Below are positions 30,961 to 44,137 of a stretch of 64,000 bases of DNA, piece by piece. The stretch's first letter is position 1, and each line of letters begins with the position of its first letter. Source of the DNA: Hippasteria phrygiana (taxonomy: Eukaryota > Echinodermata > Asteroidea > Valvatida > Goniasteridae). Position numbers and translations under genes: made by a program. Under the pieces are notes generated by a model. The model had not been told where the DNA came from and searched no databases. It was given only the letters and a program-made list of their open reading frames with translations. The stretch lies in assembly GCA_037893225.1 (NCBI GenBank), contig JAZGUH010000123.1, positions 2,215,001-2,279,000 on the forward strand. Reading direction: 5' to 3'.

Positions 30961-32092
30961 AAAGCCAAAGTCCTCAACTCTGTAGGACACAACATCATAA
31001 AAAATGTGTCAAAAACAAGTCAAGGTGGCATAAGTGTAAAATGCCACACCACCGCACAAGCGAACAAACTAAAAGGCATCTCTCAATTAGGACAGTGGTC
31101 AGTTACGACTGATTTTGCAAAATCGGAAACACAAAGCAAAGGGGTTATTTCAGGAATTCCGTCTGAAATCCCGGAACAAGAAATACTTACTGAATGTAAA
31201 ACAGCAGGTGTTATCGATGTGCGTAGACTGATGTTCAAAAGAAATGGACAAACTGGCAAAAGTCTTTCTGTCTGCCTTACTTTTAATACCCCGTATATGC
31301 CTTCACGAATCCAACTGGGTTATGAATTATTTGAGGTCAAGCCATACATTCCGCCGGTCATACGATGTTTCAATTGTCAACGCTTAGGTCACGTAGCAGG
31401 TTCATGTCGAAGCAAGATTAGATGTGTCCGATGCAGTGGCTCCCATTCCTACGACCAGTGCACTCAGAAAGATCAGACTAGATGCAGCAGATGTGGTGGA
31501 AACCATTCCTCGGCATATGCTGGTTGCAGCACCTTCAAAGAAGAAAAGAAAATTCAAGAGGTACGAATAACATATAATGTCTCTTATGCCGAAGCAGCAA
31601 AATCTGTCCGAACCAGCATTACAGTGCACACAAATAAACCCGCAGATACATCCAGTCAAATACCAAATACAATGACTAAATCCGAACAAAAAAGAACCTG
31701 GACAACTACACAGACCTCACAAATAAATGAACAAAGAATACAACATCAGCCTGCACCCACCAACAAAAATGGATGTCTCTACCCAAACAGATGTAGCAGC
31801 TGAATGCCAAACAGAACCAAGTCTACCATACCTACAAGCAGACCAGTCTTTAATAGAATTACTCATTGGAACGCTGCAAATCTGGGAATCCACCAAAAAC
31901 AAGGAAAGCAGAGAAACAGAAATAACATCCCTAGTCGAATACCTCTTCCAACAATCTTCGGAGACTTCAGACCAAGAGGCAAGCACAGGCGACATCGTCG
32001 AGGATTGTCACACTCTCCTCCAGGGCCTTCAAGGCAAGACACACAAACAAAAAGCTCTCAACCCAAACCTAAAGGAAAAGAATCAACCATAG
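30961..32092 (+). pseudogene. Non-LTR retrotransposon ORF1 (gag-like, CCHC knuckles)
   Basis: The frame is open from the 5' truncation near 30961 with no ATG at the junction. It contains three zinc knuckles: CFNCQRLGHVAGSC, CVRCSGSHSYDQC and CSRCGGNHSSAYAGC. This is the nucleic-acid-binding ORF1 layout of I/Jockey-type elements. The frame stops at 31803, but another frame (from about 31760, MDVSTQTD) continues to 32092 with matching composition, so one frameshift is likely. The homologous part of copy A would lie left of the window. Confidence 0.8.
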
Positions 32093-32159
32093 AAACCTCT
32101 TCAACGACAAAACCCAACGCAGAGAGAAGTAGTAAATCGCAACCACGATCTCCCTCCTA

Positions 32160-33742
32160 ATGACTATGCTTATTTTACAGTGGAATGCTCAATCATTAAT
32201 TGCTCATGGGAATGAACTCAAACATGCAGTTAACAATTGGGACAAAAAACCGGACGTAATATGTATCCAAGAAACCTGGCTGAAAGAGGGGAAAAACTTC
32301 AATCTTCCCGGATACAACACATATCGCAGTGACAGAACAACTGGCTCTAAAACCTTAGGGGGAGGATGTGCTATCTTTACAAAAAGAGTTTGGCCGTGAA
32401 TTACATTGATGATCAAGACTCCCCTATTCAATACCAAGCAGCTGAAATTTACAATAAAGACAAAAACAAACTGAGTATTATCAATGTGTATAACCCTTGT
32501 TTAACTCTCAAGGACAATAGCTTGTCTGATATAGAACAGTATATCAACAAAAATACCATTATCTGTGGTGATTTTAATAGTCACAACCCAATCTGGGGTA
32601 GCAAAAAACCTGACACTAATGGGCAAATATATCGTCGAAGACTTCATGGACAAGCACCAACTGGCCTGCATCAACAATGGCGATGGAACTAGAATCAACA
32701 TTTCCCAGGGAACTACATCTTGCATCGACATTACCCTCACCACACCGGATGTCGCAGCTAAATGTAACTGGGCCACTTTAGAGGACACCTGGGGTAGCGA
32801 CCACCACCCAATCTTGATTGAATTCAATAAAAAATGCCTTTATACCACATATCCATCCATCCCACGCTGGTCCATCAAAAAAGCCAACTGGGACAAATTT
32901 CAACATGCCTGTGATGAATGTATAACGGAACCTGACATAACTAATAATACTGAAGAAGCTTACAATATATACATCGACCAACTCACAAAAGCCATTGATT
33001 GCTCCATCCCGAAAACAATTCCAACAAAATCCAACAAAATCCCAACGTCATGGTGGAATGAAGACTGCAAGATAACAATCAAAAACAGAAAAGAAGCTCT
33101 CAAATCTTTGAAAAAAAACCGCCATCCAAATGACCTCATAGCCTACAAACGAGCCTGTGCCGTTGCACGGAAAACCATCAAAAAGGCCAAAAGGGAAGAT
33201 TGGAGAAACTTCTGTGGCACTATTAACCATCAGACCCCCTCAAAACAAATTTGGGACAAAATCAAACGCATCAACAAAACACAATCTAAATCCAGCATAC
33301 CTGTCCTTAAGGACAGAGAAAGGGAATTTGTCACAAATAGGGAAAAGGCCGACTTCCTAGCCGACAATTTCACCAGGATAAGCAGCAATAACAATCACAG
33401 CACCACATTCTTAGAAACGAAGAAACATACTGAGGATAATCTTCTTTTTACTGACAACAACGATGATGTCATTAATGATGCGTTTAATATGTCGGAGCTT
33501 GATGAGGCTATTAATTCTGCGAAATGTACTTCTCCGGGCAAGGATGGTATCGGTAACAACATCATCAAGCACGTCCCTCTAAAAGCCCGAGAGTTTCTAC
33601 TTATCATCTTTAATATGATTTGGAACACCTCGCAATGTCCCACCAACTGGAAGGAGGCCATTCTTACTCCCATACTCAAACCAGGGAAAAATCCTGCAGA
33701 ACCCCAGTCGTACAGGCCAATTGCTCTAACATCTACTTTCTA
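32160..33742 (+). pseudogene. Non-LTR ORF2: endonuclease to first RT block, frame-shifted and 3'-truncated
   Basis: The endonuclease starts ILQWNAQSLIAHGNELKHAV with VICIQETWL and continues in a second frame (IICGDFNSHNPIW) and a third (WGSDHHPILIEF), so there are at least two frameshifts (about 32390 and 32620). The linker and the start of the RT follow, to YRPIALTST. At 33743 the foldback element begins and the RT catalytic core is missing. Loss of the 3' rather than the 5' part is unusual for a non-LTR copy and points to later rearrangement. Confidence 0.82.
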
Positions 33743-34417
33743 CGAAAGCCCGTTAGTGCCACCGCTATTTTTTTTCGAGAGCAGTTATTTTTTTTTGAGA
33801 GCAGTTATTTTTATTTTCCAGAACAGTTATTTTTATTTTCCAGGGCAGTTATTTTTTTTTGAGAGCAGTTATTTTTATTTTCCAGAACAGTTATTTTTAT
33901 TTTCCAGGGCAGTTATTTTTTTTCGAGAGCAGTTATTTTTATTTTCGGAAACTTTACGAAACAAAGTTTTGGTCGCGGGCCTTGCCTTATTTTATATACA
34001 ACAACGATAACAGGCTAGCGGAAATGGCCGCGTTTCATAAAGGCCACAGGACGCGCAGTCTATTTTTAGTAACTTTTGCTTTTACGGTTTTTTCTTTTTC
34101 GAGAGCAGTTATTTTGTTTTCAAAAGCAGTTATTTTTATTTTCGAGAGCAGTTATTTTTATTTTCGAGAGCAGTTATTTTTATTTTCGAGAGCAGTTTTT
34201 TTTTTTTCAAAAGCATTTTTATTTTTTTCAAGAGCAGTTATTTTTATTTTCGAGAGCAGTTTTTTGTTTTCGAGAGCAGTTATTTTTATTTTCGAGAGCA
34301 GTTATTTCTATTTTCGAGAGCATTTTTTTTTTCGAGAGCAGTTATTTCTATTTTTAAGCAGCTGTATTTTTTCTTTTTTTAAACAGCTGTTCGGTTTCCG
34401 GAAGTCACTGATCATCC

Positions 34418-35198
34418 ATGGCTGCTGCGGCGGCTTCGGACGCACAGTGTCTGCATTTGATCCGGCGTTACTTTAGTTTGGGACTTAATTATGACGAAAT
34501 AATTGCTTCACTTGCTTGTAATCATAATATCTTGATCAGCAAGCGTATAACCTAAACCGTAAATTGCGAGAACTTGGCCTTTATCGCCGAAAACACCAGA
34601 CAGACATTTTTGATGTTGCATGTTTTATAGAAGGGCAGTTGAGTACCTCAGGGCAACTTTGTGGTTACCGGTTGATGAACCTGAGATGCCTTCAGAATGG
34701 ACTGCTGGTAAGCCCAGAAACAGTGCGCCATCTTCTGGGATGACTAGACCCAGAGCATATGAAGCACGATATGGGGGACTGAAAGGGACCCCCCCCCCCC
34801 CCACCCCCCTCTTTTGTGTTGGTCATTGTGTTCCCGGAATCTCAGGAATTCTTTTCAGAAATCTAGGGGGATGTGTTAGATAACAATAATCTGGAGTGTG
34901 CTTAATGTATAGGGATAAAAGGGGGGTACCCTTTTCCCCCATATCGTGCTGGGTATCAGCCAGAGGGAGTCGAGCAAAGAAGGCGGCGGCGGCGGCGGCT
35001 ACGGACATACAACGGCAGAGGCCAGACTTTGTGTGGCACCTCGACGCTTATGACAAACTAAAGCCTTATGGGGTTTGTATTAACGTATCGACGGATAATC
35101 AAGACAGATCCTCTGGATTGAAGCCTCTGCGACAAATAGTGACCCTGGCGTTATTGCGGGGTATTTAATGGAAACTGTGAGAGACAAAGTAGGTTGAT
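34418..35198 (+). pseudogene. Integrase-core transposase remnant (copy B)
   Basis: The same blocks as 1101-1881 are present, with an additional frameshift (gaggccagac against gaggcccagac in copy A) just before FVWHLDAYDKLKPYGVCIN. The second and third catalytic residues are missing here too. Confidence 0.65.
34763..34950. mobile_element. Nested MITE with AGCACGATATGGGGG ends (copy B)
   Basis: This is the counterpart of 1446-1633, with the same ends and the same position within the transposase remnant. Confidence 0.72.
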
Positions 35199-36348
35199 CC
35201 GTAGAATATTAGGCCTACAGCTGCGCTTTTGAGGAATGTAGCAAGCGCCAGTGCATGCACTAACACTGCATGCACACCCAGGCGTCTGCGCGAAACATGT
35301 GCTTCTTGATTTGAAAATAAAAATAGCTGCTTCTTGAAAATAAAAATAGCTGCTCTGGAAAATATATATAGCTACTCTCGAAAATAAAAATAACTGCTCT
35401 AAAAAAAAAAAATAACTGCTCTCGAAAAAAAATAACTGCTCTCGAAAATAAAAATAACTGCTCTCGAAAAAAAAATAACTGCTCTCGAAAATAAAAATAA
35501 CTGTTCTCGAAAATAAAAATAACTGCTCTCGAAAATAAAAATAACTGCTCTCGAAAAAAAATAGCGGTGGCACTAACGGGCTTTCGTAGGCTTGCGAATA
35601 TACCGGCGGAGCACGGGCTCTTAAATTGCAAGGAAAACGGCCCGGCTTGCAGGACCACTATGGCACTTCTATGTTCGGAGAATCACTTACACCATGGAGA
35701 TATTAAACCCTCACACGTACACGTACACAACCCTCCCGTGATCTCACTTCATTATATATTTCCCATTCTGTTTACTTTATACACACAGGATATGCAACTG
35801 GATACTGCTGATGTGACATACCAATGCACATACTCTGTAACTGAACAAGAAACCTATAAAACTTGATGCCATCATAAGCTTACAGTCAAGGTTTGTCACT
35901 TGTCAGTCTATGGAATTATCCTCAATACGTGTAGAAAGCCATTCCAAGATTGTTGGAAACACCGACTCTGTTAAATTTTCATTGTTGATGGCACAAAGGG
36001 CACGTAGTCTGCCGAAAGTGCCAACAAAACCTACTACTAGTACTAGTACTAGTACTACAACAACAACAACAACAACAAACCCCCTCGACTCCATCCTAGT
36101 ACTGTGGGATACACGGAGAGCCTTACATTTTTGGAAGTAGGATTGACCCAGCTATGCAAATGCTCTCCTCTCGTCTCTCTCATTGGGCACTGTCGTTTAA
36201 CACACAAAACCCTGGCATGCAACAGCCCAGGGTTGGGTTGTAAACTTAAAATGACCGAAAGCATCGAGGCCGTCCGAGTAATGTGTACGTGTACACAAAA
36301 AGTTGACGCATATACCAGAGCAGACGGATAGCGCGCGCCCCTTCTTTT

Positions 36349-36353
36349 CTGCG
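36349..36353. other. Empty BEL/Pao target site
   Basis: CTGCG occurs once here, whereas copy A has it on both sides of the retrotransposon. This confirms the target duplication and shows that the insertion is absent from copy B. Confidence 0.9.
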
Positions 36354-36404
36354 TGTAGCTAATTTTTGTTCAAAGAAAGAAGTGAAACGGGGGACAAAAT
36401 AAGC

Positions 36405-38385
36405 ATGATTGCGAGAGTGTTGGCCCCGTTAGCTGTCCTAGGTGTGATATTATTGGTTCCTGTGCTGTGCCAAGATGTTTATCTGGTGAGTATATAACTT
36501 TATAAGCCGGTAACTCGGTACTGTAGTTGAGGTAAAATTGTGGGAAAGATTTTACGTTGGGCCTGTTTGTTTTACCATATGGAGGAAGGCCTTTCATATG
36601 TTTCACACAGATCGGGAGGTAATCCAGAGCCGGACGAAAACAAACAGAATCGCGAATCCCTCTCGCTATGAGATAATTTGTACTACACGACATGTCGTCT
36701 GCTTCAGATTTTGTAAGGTTATTTTTATGACAAACTATCAAGTATTTCTGGAAAAGTAAATAAATCGTACATAGCTTTAATTTTAAAGAGCACCTATCTA
36801 ACAGAATTCCACTTTCGTCAATTCTTTACGTTTAGGATAGAATACATACTCACTTTACCGACTTAACATCGTTCAATGTCACAGCTGCACGTTTACTGTG
36901 AATAAAACCGACTTAAATGTCCGAGGTTTGAACGCGGCGGGCTCAAAAAATCAGAAAAAGAGACCGCGGCACTTAATATATTTTTATGCAAATGATATGT
37001 ATGTGACCCCAAAACGTCATTGAGTTAAACAACAACAGCTGGCTGGCCAGAAGCTTCAGGTCCTTGTTTCGCTTTCCACTGTTGATTTGAGAGAAATTCC
37101 ACAATTTATCTCAATCAGAATCGTCTCTTTTAAATTGAAACAACGGTACAAATACCAACGTCAAAATGACAACGCATGATGTATTGCAAAAATACAAATA
37201 ACCCACAACAAAAAATGTCTAGCTTGAAAATTCCAGCTCTCGGTCCACAGCTCATGACATGGTGAGATTCCCCATTCTCACCATGTCATGATCGATGAGC
37301 CTTAACGTTAGACTTGGAGCAGGAATTTTCAAGCTAAATTTAGTCATGCTCATGAAAAATGTGATTGTTGGATTGTTGGGTTAAGTTAGAAACATAAACA
37401 TTCAAAGCGGTTTGATAGACCACTAATTTTAGCTGAAGTTGGCATGTTTGGAAACAAAGCAACTGCAAATTTAACCAAATCTAAGGTAAAGTTGAACAAA
37501 AAACATGTTTAGCATCCCCACCACTTCCTTTTTGGGGGCTGCCTGTATTTTGGCCTTTGAGTGTGGGGAGAGCTTTTATTATACTAATACTAGGCACATA
37601 AACCTCAAGTCTTTGAGGTTGATATAATTGTGTGTAATTGTAAGTGTCAACATTTTTTATTTTGTTGTCAACAGAAACATGTTTTCCGTGTGGAGATGTT
37701 AAATGACGATTGCTCTGGTGCTGTGTCAAGGGAACTGAACAGACTCGGAGGTAGGGAATGAAGAAGTTTGGAAGGCATGGATGCAATCACTCACAGTATG
37801 CATAGACACGCCCCTCAAGCAAATCTTATGTGTCTATATTAGATCACAGTTGTAGGTGTAAGCAGCTGTGTGGAATTTTGTTTGTAGCAAATATTTGCAT
37901 TTGCATTGAATTAAAGTCAGTGTGATCGGGCATTGTTTCAACAATAATGGCCAATTATAGATAATTTTTGAGTTTGTAGCATTTCAAAGATTACCATTCT
38001 TTACCAGTTGAACTAAAAATATGAAAACTTGCTGAATACAGCCATGTTGGAGCCTGTAACCCCATCTGGCCGGCCGTTATTAATGGGGTGCTGGCCGGTA
38101 TGCCAAGACGTGTAATGCAAACAATAGGCAGTGGATTGAGTACGTGCAGGCAGTCTTTTTTTAAACCATGGCCATGGCTGTCATCCTTATACAAGAGGTT
38201 GAAAGATACCCTTCAAGATTCCTCATTTGTTACGTATGCTTTTACCAACAGATAAAGTGTCAAACTTTGACATCGATATGGACAAGCAGAAAGTGACCGT
38301 CATGTCAACACTGTCCTCCGATGAGCTACTGAAAATAATCCAGAAAGCTGGCAAGAAGACATCCTACATTGGGTTGGGAAACTGA
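36405..38385 (+). CDS. ATOX1-like copper-chaperone-fold protein with signal peptide (copy B)
   Basis: The exons are 36405-36485, 37675-37750 and 38252-38385, giving 96 aa. The gene structure equals copy A. The protein has an N-terminal hydrophobic segment (residues about 5-22), then a heavy-metal-associated fold (28-96) with M35, N37 and C40 at the metal loop, where ATOX1 has Met, Cys and Cys. The Lys in the C-terminal KKTSYIGLGN stretch, which in ATOX1 lies near the metal site, is kept. The upstream region is uninterrupted, so this copy is the better candidate for normal expression. Exon 3 has Lys where copy A has Asn. The intron position directly before KHxF matches, as I recall, the human ATOX1 first intron, which supports descent from ATOX1 with a replaced first exon. 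Confidence 0.87.
37220..37336. mobile_element. Short inverted-repeat element in ATOX1-like intron 1 (copy B)
   Basis: This is the counterpart of 11015-11131. Confidence 0.62.
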
Positions 38386-38646
38386 AGAGGAGTTTCTGCT
38401 TTAGTTCAAAACTCACAGAATGGGATTATGGCACTACTCAATAATGACATCTTACATTTCTTTAGAAATCAACAAAACTAGCTGGCCTAATTTCATTTCA
38501 TTTCATATTGGTTTATTGATCCATTCTCACAGTTAAAACTGAATTATAATGGATTTACATAATAAAAATTACAATTAAAGATAAATTAAACTATTAAAAA
38601 AGGCACAGTACAAAACACAATATTATATATTATTATTTAAACCACA

Positions 38647-39723
38647 TTATTGCTCCATGTTGTGTAATTTAATTAAGTATGGTATTGCACTGTCCTGCAT
38701 TCGTTTTGTTTTACATCGGATTTCGGGAATTTTTAAGTTGTTTCTTAAGACCCTAGTATTATTTTTGGGTGGAATGAACTGTTTAAATTGATTTGTTCTC
38801 TCTGATGTTTTTTTATAAAAAGCCACACACAACGATTTTCTTCGATCAGTTAAAGATTGTAAATTACAATTAGTTAAAACATCATCGTAAGTTGTATAAT
38901 TTGACCCCAATATTATTTTAAGGGATCTCTTCTGTACTCGTTCAATATGAGTTATCTGTTGTTTAGTCAGTGCCCCATTCCACACTGGAGCAGCGTATTC
39001 AGTAATTGGTCTGATAAAACATGTATAAATCGTCATAAGGTCATGAGATGGAAGACCGTGACATTTAAGCACACGTAACATGTGAATCTTACTATTAGCC
39101 CGTTTAACTATGTTATCAACATTTCTATCCCACTTCAAATCATTTTGAATAATTACTCCTAACACTTTCATTTGAGTCACTGTTACAAGGTTATGAGCAC
39201 CAATAGAAAATGTTTGACAAATGGGTGGATTTCGCAAAAAACTAACATTCATGTGGAGGCATTTGGATGGATTAAGTTTCATTAGATTTTGGTCGCACCA
39301 TCCAACAAGACTGTCTATTGAATTTTGAATATTTGACGGTTGTGAGAAATTTCTGCATTCTACTATTGACAGATCATCAACGTATTTATAAGTAGAAATA
39401 TTATTACCATCAAGCTTAACATCATTAATCATCGCTAAAAATATAATTGGGCCTAATTTAGTTCCTTGTGGAACACCTGAATATAAAGTCGACCAATCAG
39501 AACATGTTGAATGGTATCGAACACATTGTTGGCGAGCACTCAAAAAATCAATAATCCAAGGGATAATAGAGAGGCGAACATCCAAGTCAATGAGCTTTGT
39601 GATAGCCAGGGTATGATCAATTCTATCAAATGCTTTGGCAAAGTCGGTAACAATTACAGTGGATTTCGGTTTATCCCCATGTTCATACAACAAATGTAAC
39701 ATATTTATTAAATAGTGATTTGT
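38647..39723 (-). pseudogene. Non-LTR ORF2, RT core to C-terminus (copy B)
   Basis: The 351-residue core frame reads the same as in copy A, including FAKAFDRIDH, SGVPQGTKLGP and YVDD. It is kept intact but detached from its N-terminal half. Confidence 0.85.
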
Positions 39724-39726
39724 AGA

Positions 39727-40838
39727 TCATATGAATTTGTTGTGTTCACTTAAGCTCAAACCTCTGTGCGGGGCCCATTTCCGGGCGAAAATCCGAGTTA
39801 AATGACCCTTTTTTTCGACGTTTCGAGTCATAGTTTGATAACCATGCGGTCTTTTTCACCGGGTTAAACGGTTCTATACGATTTAACTCTTTGTCGTTCT
39901 CGTGATATATATACATATATTTTATCTTGAAAAAAATCCACGTACTTTCGGCTTTGAAAATGTAAACTTTTCATCATTTTTCTGTGTAAACGCACCGATT
40001 GAGCGCCCTCGCGTCGACTCTTTTGACTGTAACTCCTTACTGGAGTATCGAATCGTACGGGGTTAAACGGAATCGAATAGCTTAGATCCTCCTCTTTCCT
40101 TACATGTAAAACCTGTTATGATTGGTTGAAAAATACCTACGTACTTTTCACAAAGAAAAAAGTGGCCAATGACAACTTTTGATCGATAAGGCATTGTTCG
40201 AGACTTACATCGATCTACCATTGCTTACCACGCGTTACATGATCTTGGACTCTGCTCATCACCCGTTTTACAAGACAGATTTTCTTCGATTTTACTGTAA
40301 CTAAGACATTTAAAAACTATCCATTTGTGAATCAGTTATCTGGGATTAAAACTGTGTTCTTTTGAGGAGTTAATTTCATTTTGAAATAATGTAAATTTGG
40401 AACTGAATACTGTTCATTCAAGGCAGCTACAGAAATTATGTGATGCAAAGAACGTACACTTGTTTATTGGGCCGTACCATTTTGTATGTGGGGACTATAT
40501 ATATGCATGTACACCCACATACGTATGTCTTTTCCAAAATAATTGAGATTATGTGTTGTTTAGAAAATGTAACAATTACTAAACTTAACTATATCTTTGT
40601 TTCCTACTTGCAGCTATAAATCAGTGCCTGTGTTTATGCATGCCCTCGTGCAAACATGTTTTGTTTTACCCATTTTGTGAATGGAGTGTGCCGGGCCACA
40701 TTTCAGGGCCGAACGCGCAGCTACACAGGGCCAGCGTTAATTCAATTTAATAACCCTAGACCTCTGTGGTATACTCTACGCGCGAGATTTAAACTGTGAA
40801 ATTAAGTGAACAAAAGTGGGGTTAACAAATTCATATGA
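39727..40838. mobile_element. 1.1-kb DNA element in the RT gene (copy B)
   Basis: The 15-bp inverted ends tcatatgaatttgtt / aacaaattcatatga are as in copy A. It is noncoding. Confidence 0.73.
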
Positions 40839-41888
40839 GGAATTTTCTGTTACCAAATTGACATGGATCCAATTTTGGTGCGATATCTTGTAATACCCAT
40901 TGTGCAATAAAACCTTCCGCAATCTTTGCAAAATGATTGGTAAGAGAAATTGGTCTCAATTTCTCAACTGAAGGGGGATTAGTCTTCGGAACAGGGATCA
41001 CAATAGCTTTTTTCCAGTCATTCGGAACTCTTCCTTGTTGAAATGATAAATTAATTATATCAGTGAGTGGCGTTGCCAGTTCAATGGAATATTCCCGAAT
41101 GAAACGGGCAGTTATGTTATCAGGACCACCAGAGCATGTTAAACGGATTCCCGTCAAAGCCTTATGAACAGTCCACGGTGCTAAAATTGGACAAGGTATT
41201 TCCGTTGGTAAGTATGCAGGTAGCTTATTCATGTCGATTGGTTCCAAATCCTCAGCTACTGACAAAAAACGATTATTAATATTTGATGCAATTGCGAACT
41301 CGTCACAAGGACTAATTCCAGGAATATTAATCGGATGACGTTGTTTTCGATCACCAGTAATGCTTCGTATTTGGCGAAACCATGCTGATGGATTACTTTG
41401 TTTAAGTCTTTGGACACGTAAAGCATAGAACTGCTTCTTAGCTGTGGCTATTGCAACTATGACCATGTTTTTCAATCGTCTCCACGCTGTCATATCATTA
41501 CGATGAAATGCTGCTTGTCGAGACCGAATCAAGCTTTTGACTCGAGTAGACATCCACGGTTTATCAGTTGGATGAAGTTTAGTTTTACGAATTGGGAAAA
41601 ACTCATCAATAGCTTTTTGCAGAGTCTGAATAAACAAATCATATTTTTGATTAATATCCGTGAGGTTGGTAATTACTGACCAATCGAAATGACTGAGCCA
41701 TCTCCCACATGAACGTATAGTGCTATCTTGCATCGGACGTGTAATTCGAAGCTGGGTGGCCTTTGTACTAGTCTGACGAATCCGTGGGAACCATAAAACA
41801 ACATTATGGTCGGACAATCCTAATGCTTTGAACTTACCGGTAATGATCTGTATAAATTCCAGGTCAATCCAGTCAGTTAGCAGTTTAA
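40839..41888 (-). pseudogene. Non-LTR ORF2, endonuclease end to RT block 2 (copy B)
   Basis: This reads the same as 14634-15683. Confidence 0.83.
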
Positions 41889-42253
41889 TTCATTTCACAT
41901 TTCTTTAGGCTTAGCCATTAGTCGTGTGTTATAGAGTACCGAAGTCTGACGTCAGTTGCCGCGGCAATGGTTCCAAACACCTGCAGTTTAGAATGTATTC
42001 TGGTTCCAAACATTGCATTGATTGACGTACGTCATGACTCATCACTTCGGTACTCTATAGAGTTCCATATATATCCACATGACTCAGTTCTCACCATCGA
42101 CAATGCACATTTGTACATGTAATGACCATTCCTAGTACTCAGAAAGCAATACAACTGCTAGTTGTTAGTTCTTGTCGTTCAACTAAATGTTGTTCTATGC
42201 ATTAAATCCTGCATGTGTGTAGAATTGAGCTCCACATGTCCATTTGTGTATGT

Positions 42254-42668
42254 GTTGGGTGCGATCAGTGGATCTATGCAATTGTGTGATATTGCAGTTC
42301 AATCTCTCAAATCATCGTTCAAGCAAGTGTCGATTGATCACACAAGCATCGGACTGTCACATAGGGCACAGTGTGCATCATCTACCAGTCGCGTAGGGAA
42401 CTTACGCGATTGGTGGTCATGCAAGTTCTGCCCGCTGCGATCTTTCATTCCTGTTACTCTGCGATTGACCAGTTGCGCGAACCCATTCCTGCACGATTTA
42501 GTCATATCATGCAACTTTTGCTGTGCAATTGGTAAGTGGCACACAATCTGCCTTGTGTAATCAGCCAATTTTCAAGTTGCCCAATTGATCGATGCTTGTG
42601 CAAATGATTGATTGTGTGATGGCACTGTGCCATCGCCTGATCATGCATATCCACTGATCATGCCCAAC
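42254..42668. mobile_element. MITE with GTTGGG...GATCAGTGGAT ends (copy B)
   Basis: This is the counterpart of 16044-16458 with several substitutions. Confidence 0.68.
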
Positions 42669-42755
42669 ATATATTGCTTGTTAATTTTGGCATAGATGAG
42701 TCTTTACTAGACAGGGAAACGTCTTTAGATGACACTATCTTGGGCTATAAGTATA

Positions 42756-42917
42756 CAAATAATGAATGTTTGTGAGTGCGATGGTAAGAATAATTTCATG
42801 AGGTGACAGATGCAATGTTCCATTCCACGAGGCGAAGCCGAGTGGAATGGAAAATTACATCTGTCACCGAATGAAATTATTCTTTCCATTGCAAGAATGT
42901 GAAACATTCATTATTTG
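42756..42917. mobile_element. 162-bp hairpin element (copy B)
   Basis: This is the counterpart of 16546-16707. Downstream, 43250-43480 contains a short tandem duplication (about 115 bp, starting tatattctactgttcatcta) that copy A lacks. Confidence 0.68.
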
Positions 42918-44137
42918 TTTTATACAACACCTGAATAAATCTTTGTCATCTGATTGGTCAGAGCGCGACTGTGTGACCGGGCAATGGAAGTTCTATTTAC
43001 TGTAGAATAGAACTTCAATTTTTGCAGTGCAGCCGTTCCATGTGTTGGGACAAATAATTTGCATGTGATCAATGATCCACCAATCAGACGGAGAGGATTT
43101 ATATAGGTGTTTAATAATATAACCTTTTTTTATGACACCGGTCCATTCCCCACCCCTTTTACTGGTGAACCGTATTAATCTATTCATTATGTTGATTTTG
43201 TTAGTACTGCAATAAAATATGTCACTTTGACACTAACTTTTAAAACCATTTAGATAAATATATATTCTACTGTTCATCTAAACTTAATTTATAAAGTAAA
43301 TAACCAAATTGGAAATCTGGTAAATGTTGGATTGTGCCTTGTCTGAAAAGTTGCTTACATTTTATACATTTTATATATATTCTACTGTTCATCTAAACTT
43401 AATTAATAAAGTAAATAACCAAATTGGAAATCTGGTAAATGTTGGATTGTGCCTTGTCTGAAAAGTTGCTTACATTTTAAAACGATACACAATTATGTTT
43501 ACCAAACATAATCTGTAAGGGAATTGAATTTTGTTTATCATATATGATATTTAAAAGTTAATTTAATAATGGCATCAAATTTTCTCATGAATATTAATGG
43601 TCACCTGCTTTTTGACAGCATACACCGGAAATGTGCATGCATAATCGAGGATGCTACGCAATACTGGCTTTCAAGTTGCTATGAAGTGTAATAAGATGTT
43701 AATCTTTGAAAGATGATTATGCATATCAAATCTCACAGAGGATTTTTTCATGGTCGATTGTTATTGTTATTTCAGGGTCTTTATTTCTAAATAAATTCAA
43801 TGAAGTGAAACAAAAATGAAAACAGACTTCATTTTGCATTCCTTTAAACAAGTAGTAAACACACTGAATATTTTGACATTCTAGGAAATCTGAGTTTCTG
43901 TTATGCACCTGACTGTGGGCTGAATGGTTAGAGGCAAGGGAGAACATTACACAAATTAATGTTTCTCTGGCTCATGTCACTGTTAAAAAGATGCCATACA
44001 AACAATTGGAGATTTTAAATTTTGAATTGTTGGTCATTGAACAATCCAGGTAACCCCTGTTCTCGTATCTCCACCACATGCAGCCATTAAGCCCATGCAT
44101 CTCCACACTTTTTTTTTTCAGCTCAAGGTTGATTTTT

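Larger units (their letters stand above)
33743..35586. mobile_element. Foldback-type DNA transposon (copy B)
   Basis: This is the counterpart of 426-2269 with the same length (1844 bp), the same perfect inverted ends and flanking TA. The subrepeat arrays are at about 33772-34377 and 35307-35562. The transposase remnant (34418-35198) has a one-base deletion near 35021 that copy A lacks, so copy A is less decayed there. The nested MITE is at 34763-34950. Confidence 0.85.
38489..41888 (-). mobile_element. CR1/L2-like non-LTR retrotransposon (copy B)
   Basis: This is the counterpart of 12284-15683, nearly identical. RT frames are at 38647-39723 (core with YVDD) and 40839-41888 (N-terminal part), again separated by the 1.1-kb DNA element at 39727-40838. 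Confidence 0.85.

Noticed and set aside
22000..31000. A complete host gene between the two duplicate copies
   Set aside because: Only an isolated exon-like ORF and repeat-borne Cys-rich remnants are present. No chain of phased exons could be built.
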